Position numbers and translations under genes: made by a program. A DNA stretch of 64,000 nt, taken from Spirosoma terrae. Lineage in GTDB: Bacteria > Bacteroidota > Bacteroidia > Cytophagales > Spirosomataceae. Below are positions 16,632 to 25,464 of this stretch, one piece after another. Location: positions 186,001-250,000 of the forward strand of contig NZ_JAAFZH010000006.1 of the NCBI RefSeq assembly GCF_010435915.1, written 5' to 3'. Below the pieces are notes generated by a model. That model saw only the letters and a program-made list of their open reading frames with translations, ran no database searches and was not told the origin of the DNA. Position 1 is the stretch's first letter. The number at the start of each line of letters is the position of its first letter.

Positions 16632-17825
16632 ATGTCATTCACAAAAATATATCTGCAAGCCGGACGCGATGAAGCGGTCCGGCGTTTTCACCCCTGGGTA
16701 TTTTCGCGGGCCATCAGTCGCTATGAAGGACATCCCGCTGATGGTGATGTGGTTGAACTATTTGATCGCAAAGGAAACTATCTGGCCAGTGGGCATTATC
16801 ACGACGGGAGTATTGCCGTTCGTATCTTTTCATTCGGGGCAACGGCTGGCGGTCCCGTTACGCCCGACGTAACGTACTGGACGCAAAAACTGACGCACAT
16901 ACGTAGCATTCGACAAGCTATCGTAACCGGAGAAACCAATTGCTACCGGCTCATTCATGGCGAGGGCGATGGCTGTACGGGCCTGATTATCGATATTTAT
17001 AATGGCGTAGCGATTCTGCAAGCCCACTCGATTGGGATGCATCGGGAACGGCATCTGATTACCGAAGCCCTGAAAAACGTCTACGGCGATGAATTGCAGG
17101 CCGTTTATGATAAAAGTGCCGAAACCCTGCCCGACGACTATGGAGCGACAGTCACCAATGGTTATCTCTACGGTCAAACCCCTGTTCCTCACCCCGTCCT
17201 GGAAAATGGCAATACGTTCCTGATCGACTGGATAACTGGTCAGAAAACTGGCTTCTTTCTGGATCAGCGCGACAATCGCCAACTGCTGGCCCAGTATTCA
17301 AAAGGGAAAAAGGTGCTTAATGCCTTTTGTTATTCGGGCGGATTCTCGGTTTATGCCCTCAAAGCAGGAGCCAGTCTGGTTCATTCGGTAGACGTATCGC
17401 AGAAGGCGATTGCCCTGACCGACCGGAACATTGCCACCAATTTTGGCGAGACAGACAAACACGAATCGTTTGCCAGCGACGTAATGCACTACCTCAAAGC
17501 CCACGACCATCAGTATGATGTGGTTGTGCTCGACCCGCCCGCCTACGCTAAAAGTCTGTCGGCGCGCCACCGGGCCGTTCAGGGATACAAGCGCTTAAAT
17601 GCGGAAGGATTACGCCGGGTGGCTAAAGGTGGCATTTTGTTTACGTTTTCCTGCTCGCAAGTTGTTGACCGGGAATTGTTTTACAATACCATTGTGGCTG
17701 CTGCTATTGAAGCCGGACGGCAAGTTCGTGTGCTCCATCACCTGAGTCAGCCAGCCGATCACCCGGTTAGTTTGTTCCACCCGGAAGGCAGCTATCTGAA
17801 GGGATTGGTTCTCTGGGTTGAATAA
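16632..17825 (+). CDS. Class I SAM-dependent rRNA methyltransferase (RlmI-like, PUA domain)
   Basis: A 397-residue cytoplasmic enzyme expected to methylate C5 of a cytosine in 23S rRNA. A PUA-like domain occupies about 1-75 (YLQAGRDEAVRRFHPWVFSR), a central EEHEE region follows, and the Rossmann methyltransferase spans about 200-397: TGFFLDQRDNR, VLNAFCYSGGFSVYALKAGA (SAM-binding motif I), DVVVLDPPAYAKS (catalytic motif IV) and LFTFSCSQVV with the catalytic Cys. The length equals that of E. coli RlmI (396 residues). I chose the start at 16632 because it matches the family N-terminus and lies just after a -7 element; an in-frame ATG at 16575 would add 19 unlike residues. Confidence 0.92.
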   Translation: MSFTKIYLQAGRDEAVRRFHPWVFSRAISRYEGHPADGDVVELFDRKGNYLASGHYHDGSIAVRIFSFGATAGGPVTPDVTYWTQKLTHIRSIRQAIVTGETNCYRLIHGEGDGCTGLIIDIYNGVAILQAHSIGMHRERHLITEALKNVYGDELQAVYDKSAETLPDDYGATVTNGYLYGQTPVPHPVLENGNTFLIDWITGQKTGFFLDQRDNRQLLAQYSKGKKVLNAFCYSGGFSVYALKAGASLVHSVDVSQKAIALTDRNIATNFGETDKHESFASDVMHYLKAHDHQYDVVVLDPPAYAKSLSARHRAVQGYKRLNAEGLRRVAKGGILFTFSCSQVVDRELFYNTIVAAAIEAGRQVRVLHHLSQPADHPVSLFHPEGSYLKGLVLWVE

Positions 17826-17956
17826 ACGAATCAACATCCAACGCTACGTTAGTAACAATCCAACGAAATGCGCTTATTCATTGTTAATGGAGAAGGCCGA
17901 TTGATTATCTGACGTAGAAAACACAAATCAGCGATACAACATAGGGTGCTTTCCCT

Positions 17957-17964
17957 TAATTTTG
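17957..17964 (+). promoter_or_regulatory. -7 promoter element (TAATTTTG) ahead of the PDH E2 gene
   Basis: It fits TAnnTTTG and lies 56 bases upstream of the ATG at 18021. No clear -33 TTTG is visible at the right spacing. Confidence 0.45.
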
Positions 17965-18020
17965 GCCCGCAACGGCAGACCAGCCAGTCTTTTTACAACT
18001 CGATATATACCTAGCTACAT

Positions 18021-19748
18021 ATGGCTGAATTAATCCGAATGCCCAAGATGAGCGACACAATGACCGAAGGCGTCATTGCAGAGTGGCATAAGAAAGTGGG
18101 CGATAAAGTAAAATCCGGCGACGTGCTGGCTGAAGTCGAAACCGACAAAGCTACGATGGACCTCGAATCGTACGAAGAGGGCACGTTGCTATACATCGGT
18201 GTTGAGAAAGGTGCTTCGGTACCGGTAGATGGCGTTCTGGCTATTATTGGCGCAGAAGGCGAAGATTACAAAGCCTTGCTCAATGGATCGAGCGGAGGCA
18301 GTCAGGAAGCGGCTGCTCCTAAAGCAGAACCAGCTCCAGCTCCATCTGGTGCTCCAGCCGCTGAAAGCACGTCTACCCTGCCCGATCAGAAAGCTGTTTC
18401 GGCGGCTCCAGCAGAGAGCGTAAATGCATCGGTTATTCGTATGCCTAAAATGAGCGATACGATGACTGAAGGAACGATCGTTGCCTGGCATAAAAAAGAA
18501 GGAGATACGGTTAAATCCGGCGATATTCTGGCTGAAGTCGAAACCGACAAAGCCACGATGGACCTTGAAGCCTACGAAGAAGGTACCTTGTTATACATCG
18601 GGGTAAAAGAAGGCGCTTCAGTGGCCGTAGATGACATTATTGCTGTTGTTGGCGAAAAAGGAGCCAACTTCAAAGTATTACTCGAAGGCGGTGCTGCCCC
18701 GGCCGGTCCGGCGGCTACGGGCGAAGGTGGTTCGCAAACTGCTCAGCAAAATCCGCAGGCTAACGTACCCGCCAATGCCGATACCGATTTATCGTATGCC
18801 GGTGGTGCTGGCGACGAAACCGAATCGAACGGCCGCCTGAAAGCATCACCATTAGCCAAACGTATTGCCGAAGAAAAAGGGATCAATCTGGCCCAGGTTC
18901 GTGGTACAGGCCCCGAGGGACGTATCGTTAAGAGCGATGTAGAATCGTTTGTTCCTGGGAGCGCTCCGGCTGCAAAACCAGCTCCGGCCGCCCCAGCAGC
19001 AACTCCGGCCCCTGCTCCGGCAGCTTCTCAGCCAGCGGCATCTCAGCCACAGGCAGCACCCGCTAGTGGCGAATACGAAGACGTACCGGTTTCGCAGATG
19101 CGTAAAACCATTGCTCGTCGTTTAAGTGAAAGCCTGTTTACAGCTCCGCATTTCTACCTGACCATGGAAATTAACATGGACAAAGCAATGGAGCTACGTG
19201 GCACCGTAAATGGCGTTAGTTCGGTGAAGGTATCGTTCAACGATTTCGTTATCAAAGCAGCCGCTCTGGCCCTGAAACAACATCCGAACGTTAACTCTTC
19301 CTGGCTGGGCGATAAGATCAGGAAATATAAATACGTCAATATTGGTGTAGCCGTAGCTGTTGATGAAGGTCTGCTGGTACCTGTTGTACGTAACGCCGAT
19401 CAGAAAACGCTTTCCACCATTTCGGGCGAAGTGAAAGAAATGGCGGGTAAAGCGAAAGATAAAAAACTCCAGCCGAAGGATTGGGAAGGCAGTACGTTCT
19501 CCATTTCGAACCTGGGTATGTTCGGTATCGACGAATTTACCGCGATCATCAACCCACCCGATTCATGCATTCTGGCCGTTGGTGCTATCAAGCCAACCGT
19601 TAAAGTGGAAAATGGCGAAGTTAAGCCAACGAACGTCATGAAAGTAACGCTGTCCTGCGATCACCGCGTTGTTGATGGCGCAACAGGCGCAGCCTTCCTG
19701 CAAACCGTTAAGCAATTGCTGGAAGACCCAATGCGCATGCTGGTTTAA
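18021..19748 (+). CDS. Dihydrolipoamide acetyltransferase, E2 of pyruvate dehydrogenase complex
   Basis: A 575-residue E2 core subunit that transfers acetyl groups from lipoate to CoA. Two tandem lipoyl domains (about 1-80 and 138-215) each carry the lipoylation site ETDKATMDLE. They are joined by Ala/Pro-rich flexible linkers. A peripheral subunit-binding domain lies at about 275-310 (KASPLAKRIAEEKGINLAQV, GTGPEGRIVKSDV), and the catalytic acetyltransferase domain fills about 345-575, ending with the active-site DHRVVDGATGAAFL. The lipoyl domains are nearly identical at DNA level, implying recent duplication or conversion. No E1 or E3 gene is beside it, so the complex is encoded at several loci. 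A strong terminator follows. The usual names would be pdhC or aceF. Confidence 0.95.
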   Translation: MAELIRMPKMSDTMTEGVIAEWHKKVGDKVKSGDVLAEVETDKATMDLESYEEGTLLYIGVEKGASVPVDGVLAIIGAEGEDYKALLNGSSGGSQEAAAPKAEPAPAPSGAPAAESTSTLPDQKAVSAAPAESVNASVIRMPKMSDTMTEGTIVAWHKKEGDTVKSGDILAEVETDKATMDLEAYEEGTLLYIGVKEGASVAVDDIIAVVGEKGANFKVLLEGGAAPAGPAATGEGGSQTAQQNPQANVPANADTDLSYAGGAGDETESNGRLKASPLAKRIAEEKGINLAQVRGTGPEGRIVKSDVESFVPGSAPAAKPAPAAPAATPAPAPAASQPAASQPQAAPASGEYEDVPVSQMRKTIARRLSESLFTAPHFYLTMEINMDKAMELRGTVNGVSSVKVSFNDFVIKAAALALKQHPNVNSSWLGDKIRKYKYVNIGVAVAVDEGLLVPVVRNADQKTLSTISGEVKEMAGKAKDKKLQPKDWEGSTFSISNLGMFGIDEFTAIINPPDSCILAVGAIKPTVKVENGEVKPTNVMKVTLSCDHRVVDGATGAAFLQTVKQLLEDPMRMLV

Positions 19749-19771
19749 TAGACCACTTCATTACGAATATT

Positions 19772-19806
19772 AAAAAAGGGTGCGAGCGTGGCTCGTACCC
19801 TTTTTT
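19772..19806 (+). terminator. Rho-independent terminator after the E2 gene
   Basis: AAAAAAGGGTGCGAGC pairs with GCTCGTACCCTTTTTT (one mismatch) around a GTG loop. The T-run ends the stem, and the A-run on the other side makes it bidirectional. Confidence 0.9.
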
Positions 19807-19911
19807 AATAAAAAAACAGAACCGTTGCTGTCTACCAAAGGATTTGCGGCAACGGTTGTTCTTTCAATTAACCCACTAAATATATGCTTGATTATAGGCT
19901 GTTAGCCAGTA

Positions 19912-20319
19912 CTAGTTCAGCAGTTTTTGCCAAAACAGCGTCAGCTGCTGAGAAATTTCTTTCATCCGACGGCGCGAAATAGCGACTTCACGACCATCAG
20001 CCAATTGTACCTGACGATCTTTGTTAAATACACTACGTTGAACGTAGGCCAGATTAACAATATATGATTTATGAATACGCAGAAACATCGAACCATCCAG
20101 AGTCTTTTCAAACTCTTTCAGCGTTTTCGATACTAAATAACGCTTCCGATCCCGTGTGTACAGGAACGTGTAGTTACCTTCTCCCTGTAGGCACAAAACA
20201 TCATCTACAGAGATAAAAATAGTACGGTTTAGATAAGGTAGCGCAATACGCTGTGTTCCACGCTGATAAGAGGCTGGAAACTGAGGTAATATGGCAGAAG
20301 CGAAAAGTGGAGATTCCAT
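19912..20319 (-). CDS. Stand-alone LytTR DNA-binding protein
   Basis: About 135 residues with a single LytTR domain covering roughly 40-130: FISVDDVLCLQGEGNYTFLY, the YLVSKTLKEFEKTL turn, FLRIHKSYIVNL and GREVAISRRRMKEI. There is no receiver domain, so it is not a classical response regulator. An in-frame ATG at 20394 would lengthen it by 25 residues. I prefer 20319 because a good -7 box lies between the two ATGs and because the resulting size equals those of its two relatives in the window. Target genes and the stimulus are unknown. The neighbouring gene (20574-21005) is a paralog. Confidence 0.88.
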   Translation of the reverse strand: MESPLFASAILPQFPASYQRGTQRIALPYLNRTIFISVDDVLCLQGEGNYTFLYTRDRKRYLVSKTLKEFEKTLDGSMFLRIHKSYIVNLAYVQRSVFNKDRQVQLADGREVAISRRRMKEISQQLTLFWQKLLN

Positions 20320-20366
20320 ATCGAAAAACGTTTTTGGTCTAGTGTTTTGATTCCTGATTGATGAAG

Positions 20367-20374
20367 CAAAACTA
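20367..20374 (-). promoter_or_regulatory. -7 promoter element (TAGTTTTG) for the first LytTR gene
   Basis: On the minus strand it fits TAnnTTTG and lies 47 bases ahead of the ATG at 20319. It falls inside the longer alternative reading frame, which is why the shorter start is preferred. Confidence 0.45.
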
Positions 20375-20573
20375 CCGTCTTCGTATGGGTTCAAAAATTA
20401 ATGGCTTGGTTCGCAGCACTCACAAAAAGGAGTTAACTAACTGCAAATCAAGCCACTAAACTGTAATACTATAAAATCTTCAGGTGAATTTACTCAAGCT
20501 ATTACGTAAAACTACGTACTTGAGCAAATGAGAGGTTTACGGGCTACCTTAGCGGAAATAACCCGTAATCTAT

Positions 20574-21005
20574 TTAGTTCAATGCCATTGGTTGGAACTC
20601 GCGAATACGATCCATGAACATTTGTGCCCGACGGCGTGAGATTTTCACTTGTTGGCCATCCATCAACTCCAGCTCGCCCTCTTTCTTGACAAAAAATTTC
20701 CGAACAAACCCAAGATTAACAATGCACGATTTGTGTACACGCACAAATGACTGCCCATCCAGCAAGGTTTCGTATTCTTTTAACGTACGAGACACCAGCA
20801 TTTTAGTACCGTCTTTCAGGAAAAAGTTGGTATAGTTTCCGCAGCCTTCCAAACGAACGATTTCATCTACAGAAACTGTGCGTTTACGATCATAAAAAGG
20901 GATGAGTAATTTCTGAAGACACGCAGGATCGGCAACTTTTTCCACACTTTTGTGGAACGGCATAGACATTGGGTCGAAAATAGAGTCATTGGCGAATGTT
21001 TTCAT
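20574..21005 (-). CDS. Stand-alone LytTR DNA-binding protein, paralog
   Basis: A 143-residue protein with one LytTR domain (about 40-138): TVSVDEIVRLEGCGNYTNFF, MLVSRTLKEYETLLDGQSFV, VHKSCIVNLGFVRKFFVKKE and GQQVKISRRRAQMFMDRI. It resembles the neighbouring LytTR gene in layout and sequence, and both are on the minus strand with 254 bases between the chosen start of one and the end of the other, which suggests tandem duplication. No receiver or kinase gene is adjacent. Function as a transcription factor is inferred from the domain; its targets are unknown. Confidence 0.9.
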   Translation of the reverse strand: MKTFANDSIFDPMSMPFHKSVEKVADPACLQKLLIPFYDRKRTVSVDEIVRLEGCGNYTNFFLKDGTKMLVSRTLKEYETLLDGQSFVRVHKSCIVNLGFVRKFFVKKEGELELMDGQQVKISRRRAQMFMDRIREFQPMALN

Positions 21006-21368
21006 AGCCGCTGTGAGTGAGGTTTGATGAATACTTTTGGAGTTGATATTCAGGAATTTACTATGTTAACCTTCAAGACTTAACCTTTTGGTTAACGTAT
21101 ATACTACTATTGTTGGGTCACAACAATCAGACCTACCTACTATATATGATGACATTTTAATGATATTATTTCTTAACGACCACATTATAAATAAATTAGA
21201 CCGGTAAATCAATAAATAGAACTTACACAGCCTTCCACACAAATAGGGGCATAAATTCCACACTATGGGAAGTAAAAGCCCCAAAGTGTAGATAACGCAC
21301 ATCATATCTTAATGCTTCGTATGGTTTTGCGTACCTTTGTTGTTAAAAGCCAGATCAACGTGTAGCTT
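21006..21368. other. AT-rich divergent intergenic region between LytTR gene and pheS
   Basis: This 363-base stretch holds no gene that I can support. It contains a palindrome TTAACC-TTTT-GGTTAA (21080-21095), a second small inverted repeat ATTGTTG/CAACAAT (21109-21127), and the pheS -7 element near its right end. LytTR proteins bind paired short repeats, so autoregulation here is possible but not shown. Confidence 0.5.
21332..21339 (+). promoter_or_regulatory. -7 promoter element (TACCTTTG) for pheS
   Basis: It is an exact TAnnTTTG match 29 bases ahead of the pheS ATG. The -33 region is weak. Confidence 0.55.
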
Positions 21369-22409
21369 ATGCTAGAGAACGTCAAAGCCATATACGAAGA
21401 AATTAATCAATATAATGTCGCATCGAAAGAAGAGTTAGAGCAGTTTCGGATGCGATTCATCAGTCGAAAAGGAGTTATTACGGAGCTATTTGACGGTTTA
21501 AAAACTGTACCCGCCGATGATCGGCGTGCGTTAGGTCAGGAACTGAATGGCCTGAAGAACTTTGCCCAGGAACGCTTCGATCTGTTCAGCCAGCAAGTTG
21601 AGGAACAGCAGACTTCAGCCAATAGCGCCCCTCCTGTTGATTTAACATTACCCACAATACCCAATCTAACAGGTACTCAGCATCCATTGAGCCTTGTTCG
21701 GCAACGTATCATTCAAATTTTTGAGCGGATCGGTTTCAACGTAGCAGATGGTCCCGAAATAGAATCAGACTGGTATAATTTCGGTGCATTAAACTTCCCC
21801 GATAATCATCCTGCCCGCGATATGCAGGACACCTTTTTCGTAGCCAAGGATAGTAGTAATCCGTCCAATGATATGCTACTACGAACGCATACGTCTAACG
21901 TGCAGATTCGCCTGATGGAACGCCAGAAGCCACCCATACGGTCAATTATGCCGGGTCGGGTCTATCGGAACGAAACTATTTCGGCGCGTGCTCACTGCAT
22001 GTTTCACCAGGTAGAAGGCATCTATATTGACCGTAATGTTGGCTTCAAGGATCTAAAAGACACGCTCTATCATTTCGTCAAAGAAATGTTTGAACCTGGT
22101 ACCCAGATCCGCTTCCGTCCCTCTTATTTTCCCTTCACAGAACCAAGTGCCGAAATTGATATTTCGTGCCAGATTTGTGGTGGCAAAGGTTGCAATATCT
22201 GCAAACACTCGGGCTGGGTTGAAATTGCCGGATCCGGCATGGTTGATCCGCAGGTAATCGCCAATTGTGGCATTGATCCAGAAGAATTCACCGGGTTTGC
22301 GTTTGGAATGGGGATTGAACGGATCACCCAGTTAAAATACGTAGTGAACGACCTCCGTCTGTATACCGAGAACGACGTTCGGTTCCTGCGCCAGTTTGAA
22401 GGACTTTAA
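21369..22409 (+). CDS. pheS: Phenylalanyl-tRNA synthetase alpha subunit
   Basis: A 346-residue class II aminoacyl-tRNA synthetase subunit that, with PheT, charges tRNA-Phe. The N-terminal coiled-coil that contacts tRNA covers about 1-85. The catalytic core has motif 1 around HPLSLVRQRIIQIFERIGF, motif 2 in GRVYRNETISARAHCMFHQ, and motif 3 in GFAFGMGIERITQLKY. A Cys-rich segment, CQICGGKGCNICKHSGW (about 257-273), is a common feature of Bacteroidota PheS. The pheT gene is not adjacent. xseA follows 94 bases later on the same strand, separated by an inverted repeat. Confidence 0.97.
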   Translation: MLENVKAIYEEINQYNVASKEELEQFRMRFISRKGVITELFDGLKTVPADDRRALGQELNGLKNFAQERFDLFSQQVEEQQTSANSAPPVDLTLPTIPNLTGTQHPLSLVRQRIIQIFERIGFNVADGPEIESDWYNFGALNFPDNHPARDMQDTFFVAKDSSNPSNDMLLRTHTSNVQIRLMERQKPPIRSIMPGRVYRNETISARAHCMFHQVEGIYIDRNVGFKDLKDTLYHFVKEMFEPGTQIRFRPSYFPFTEPSAEIDISCQICGGKGCNICKHSGWVEIAGSGMVDPQVIANCGIDPEEFTGFAFGMGIERITQLKYVVNDLRLYTENDVRFLRQFEGL

Positions 22410-22420
22410 TCAATTTTTAA

Positions 22421-22489
22421 ATGAGTGAATGATAGAATGAGTAAATAGCTGACGCGCCCCTGTATTCACTCACTCTGTCGTTCACTCAT
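22421..22489. repeat. Imperfect inverted repeat of GAGTGAAT words between pheS and xseA
   Basis: Two 27-base arms (22421-22447 and 22463-22489) match as reverse complements with four mismatches, all transitions, so the RNA could form a long hairpin around a 15-base GC-rich loop. Similar GAGTGAATTAGTGA words appear ahead of acs. Confidence 0.65.
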
Positions 22490-22503
22490 TCTATTATTAC
22501 AAT

Positions 22504-23697
22504 ATGTCTCCTATTCGTCTATCCGATTTAGCCTTTACCCTCGAAGCCGTATTAGACGATGCTTTCGGGCAAAAAGCGGTATGGGTTATCGCCGAGACGA
22601 GTGATATCAAAAACTATCCCGACAGAGGGTATTGCTTTCTAACGTTGGTTGAACGCGAGGCTGGTCGGGAAACAGTAGCCAAACTGGAAGCCTGTATCTG
22701 GCGTCGGAATTACCACATCATTAAGAGTTTCGAAAAAGCTACCGGTGTTGCTTTCGCACGTAACATCCAGTTGCTTCTGCAGGTAGCGGTGAGCTTTAGC
22801 CCGGTTTATGGTCTTCGTCTGGAAATTCTTCAGATCGATTCGTCCTACACGCTTGGCAACATCGAGCGCGAAAGGCAGGCCGTTCTGGATGCTCTGCTGC
22901 TCGATCATCCGGAATTGGTCTGGCTCGAAGCGGGGCAATATATTACGGCAAACCAGTTACTACCACGTCCGGCCGTAATGCAGCGAATTGCCCTGATCAC
23001 CGCCCCAGGTTCGGATGGCTGGCGTGATTTCCGGCATGAACTGGCCCAAAATCCGTACGGCTACGATTTTGTTGTTGATGAATATCTTACGCAAATCCAG
23101 GGCAAGGGGGCCGAGAAAGCAATTGCTGGTCAACTCGATCGAATCCTTAACAGCGGCCGTGCGTATGAAGCGGTGGTGATTGTACGGGGTGGCGGCTCTC
23201 AATTGGATTTTGGTTCGTTTGATACGTATCAGATGGGTCATGCAGTGGCCGGTTTCCCGATTCCGATTCTGGCCGGAATTGGCCACGAACGTAATGTCAG
23301 CATCACGGATTTGCTTTGCCACGAAAGTGTAAAGACACCAACCAAGGCCGCTGCTTTCCTGATCGATCATAACCGATCGTTTGAGGAAAGCTGTCTGTTG
23401 CTGCGGGATCGGTTAAGTCTTATTACGCGCGATGCTTTGCTGATGGCCAGAGAACAACTCGATAGCGAAACAGAACGACTTCGGTTTGTTCTTCACAACT
23501 ATTTTCGCGATCGTCATACTGAACTTGCAGAAAAAGCAGTTACCATTCGCCACCTCGACCCGTCCAATATCCTTCGGCGTGGTTATGCACTGCTACTACG
23601 TAATAATCATATCATTACGCATCGGTCAGCCGTAGAAGCGGGCGATGAACTGCAGGTTCAGTTACACGACGGTACTATTACTGTAATTAGTCAATAG
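22504..23697 (+). CDS. xseA: Exodeoxyribonuclease VII large subunit
   Basis: A 397-residue catalytic subunit of the single-strand-specific nuclease that trims DNA to oligonucleotides. The N-terminal OB fold covers about 1-105 (AVWVIAETSDIKNYPDRGYC), the catalytic domain starts near 150 with ALITAPGSDGWRDF, and the active-site region VIVRGGGSQLDFGSFDTY lies near 220, followed by PILAGIGHERNVSITD. The C-terminus has the long helices that bind XseB and ends with RRGYALLLRNNHIIT. The small subunit gene follows after 56 bases. Confidence 0.95.
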   Translation: MSPIRLSDLAFTLEAVLDDAFGQKAVWVIAETSDIKNYPDRGYCFLTLVEREAGRETVAKLEACIWRRNYHIIKSFEKATGVAFARNIQLLLQVAVSFSPVYGLRLEILQIDSSYTLGNIERERQAVLDALLLDHPELVWLEAGQYITANQLLPRPAVMQRIALITAPGSDGWRDFRHELAQNPYGYDFVVDEYLTQIQGKGAEKAIAGQLDRILNSGRAYEAVVIVRGGGSQLDFGSFDTYQMGHAVAGFPIPILAGIGHERNVSITDLLCHESVKTPTKAAAFLIDHNRSFEESCLLLRDRLSLITRDALLMAREQLDSETERLRFVLHNYFRDRHTELAEKAVTIRHLDPSNILRRGYALLLRNNHIITHRSAVEAGDELQVQLHDGTITVISQ

Positions 23698-23753
23698 ATT
23701 CAGGAAGACGCCACTCTGTGGCCATAGAAACCTCCCATTTATTCCTCTAACCT

Positions 23754-23942
23754 ATGACATATCAGGAAGCTTATGATCAGCTCACAACGTTAGTCGATCA
23801 AATTGAAAATGAACAGGTTCCGCTGGATGAGCTACCCGGCAAAATTCGCCTGGCCAGTGAGCTGATTACCTTTTGCCAAAACCGGCTTCGCCAGGTAGAA
23901 ACGGAGTACCAGGAAATCATTGAACGATTGCCAAAACGATAG
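23754..23942 (+). CDS. xseB: Exodeoxyribonuclease VII small subunit
   Basis: A 62-residue helical protein that is the regulatory/structural partner of XseA. It shows the family pattern TYQEAYDQLTTLVDQIEN, the PLDELPGKIRLASELITFCQ helix and a C-terminal helix LRQVETEYQEIIERL. Length and position right after xseA are as expected. Confidence 0.93.
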   Translation: MTYQEAYDQLTTLVDQIENEQVPLDELPGKIRLASELITFCQNRLRQVETEYQEIIERLPKR

Positions 23943-24089
23943 AAAACTGGAATTTATCACTTTTCTTTATGAAACCTTTGCCAATCCTTCCCTAATTTTA
24001 TCGCCGGGCTTAGTTCCCAGGGGTATATGTGCTATTTTCGGAAGTGATGAGAATGAAACCCCACTTACTGCCTGATTGAGACTTTCTTT

Positions 24090-25442
24090 ATGAATTTGTT
24101 TGCCACTCTACATGAAGTACTAAATTCGGACGTCATCACGCGCATTGCCGCATACATTGACGAGCCTGCGGATAAGACCAATAAAGCAGTTAAAGGTCTT
24201 GTCTATACAATTATTGGTGGTCTGATGAAACGGACTACAACCGAAATCGGTGTTAATCAACTTTTTAATCATATACAAAAGGGTCGTTTCGATGGTGCGT
24301 TAACGGATAATCTGCTGACTACACTACGTGACGCTAGCCAAACCAATGCTTTAATTACCCAGGGTGACGAAGTAATCAGTCATCTGCTACCTGCCATGAA
24401 AAGTTCGATTGGCAGCATGATTTCGGGTTATGCGGGCATTCGTAACTCATCCGCAATTTCGCTGTTGGGCCTTACCAGCACCATCGTTCTGCACGTATTG
24501 GGCCGACAAGTCAAAGACCGAAAGCTGGACGCCGACGGTCTGGCGGCATCACTGTTTTCAGAACGGGAATCTCTGGTTAATGAAGTTCCGGAAGAGCTGA
24601 TGCCCCGACTCATTGAAAAACTTGGACTTCAACAGGTAGTCAGTGGCGTGGCCGCTCCCGCCCGACGTAATGTAACCGAAACATCGTCGGGGCGATACGC
24701 TGCTAACGCTTCAGGGACCACAACCATCAATCGGCCGCCTGTCAGCTACGATCTGGCCGATGATTCAGACACCGATAATGGCGCCCTAACTAAATGGGGA
24801 ATCGGTATTTTGTTCGCTATTGCTCTGGCCGCTGGTGGTTACTACGTCTATCAAAATACAAAAAATCATTCGGCCGATTCGGGTGATGCCAGTGACGTTA
24901 CTACCGTTACCAGCGATACAATCACCGCCGACACCGTAACCCGCTCACTGGCGGTGCCGATCGATACAACAGCGAAGCCCAAACCAACAACGCCCGTCGC
25001 CAGCAGTACGCCCCCGGCCAGCGTATCAACAGCCGCTACTGGTGGCCTCACCCAGTTGATGTCTCCCTATCTGGGCAATCCAACGCTCCCCAAAGGTCGC
25101 GTATTCCCCTTGACGGGTATCGCTTTCACTCCGGGTTCATTGTCGATGACATCGGGGTCTATTGCCACCGTTGGCGAATTAGCTACGTTACTAAAAACGT
25201 ATCCCAATCTTCAAATTCAGCTGATTGGCTACGCAAACGACGCCCAGGTTGGTACGGGATTTACCAATAAAAGCCTGTCCTTCAAGCGTGTCAATCAGAT
25301 CAAGCAACAGCTTATGTCGTCTGGAATCAATTTTGTTCGGATCGACGCTATCGGACGCGGTACTGGCGTACTACGAAATGATACGTCCGGTGTAGTGAAG
25401 CCGACACTCCGAAAAATCGACGTTAAAGTGGTCGTTAAATAA
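24090..25442 (+). CDS. DUF937 domain protein with C-terminal OmpA-like domain
   Basis: A 450-residue protein. The N-terminal two-fifths (about 1-190) match the helical DUF937 pattern (SDVITRIAAYIDEPADKTNKAVKG..., GSMISGYAGI, LLGLTSTIVLHVLGRQV). A single transmembrane helix lies at about 232-252 (WGIGILFAIALAAGGYYVY). A Thr/Ser/Pro-rich linker of about 70 residues follows, and then an OmpA-like domain (about 335-450: LTGIAFTPGSLSMTSGSIAT, LLKTYPNLQIQLIGYANDAQ, NQIKQQLMSSGI) that in the family binds peptidoglycan. The likely topology puts DUF937 in the cytoplasm and OmpA in the periplasm. The role is unknown; cell-envelope tethering is an inference from the domain order. Confidence 0.85.
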   Translation: MNLFATLHEVLNSDVITRIAAYIDEPADKTNKAVKGLVYTIIGGLMKRTTTEIGVNQLFNHIQKGRFDGALTDNLLTTLRDASQTNALITQGDEVISHLLPAMKSSIGSMISGYAGIRNSSAISLLGLTSTIVLHVLGRQVKDRKLDADGLAASLFSERESLVNEVPEELMPRLIEKLGLQQVVSGVAAPARRNVTETSSGRYAANASGTTTINRPPVSYDLADDSDTDNGALTKWGIGILFAIALAAGGYYVYQNTKNHSADSGDASDVTTVTSDTITADTVTRSLAVPIDTTAKPKPTTPVASSTPPASVSTAATGGLTQLMSPYLGNPTLPKGRVFPLTGIAFTPGSLSMTSGSIATVGELATLLKTYPNLQIQLIGYANDAQVGTGFTNKSLSFKRVNQIKQQLMSSGINFVRIDAIGRGTGVLRNDTSGVVKPTLRKIDVKVVVK

Positions 25443-25464
25443 GGAGCTGATAAGAGCACCGAAT

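Noticed and set aside
21066..21305. Minus-strand 79-codon frame upstream of pheS
   Set aside because: It lies in AT-rich divergent spacer DNA, and its residues show no domain. The pheS promoter element lies just beyond its start.
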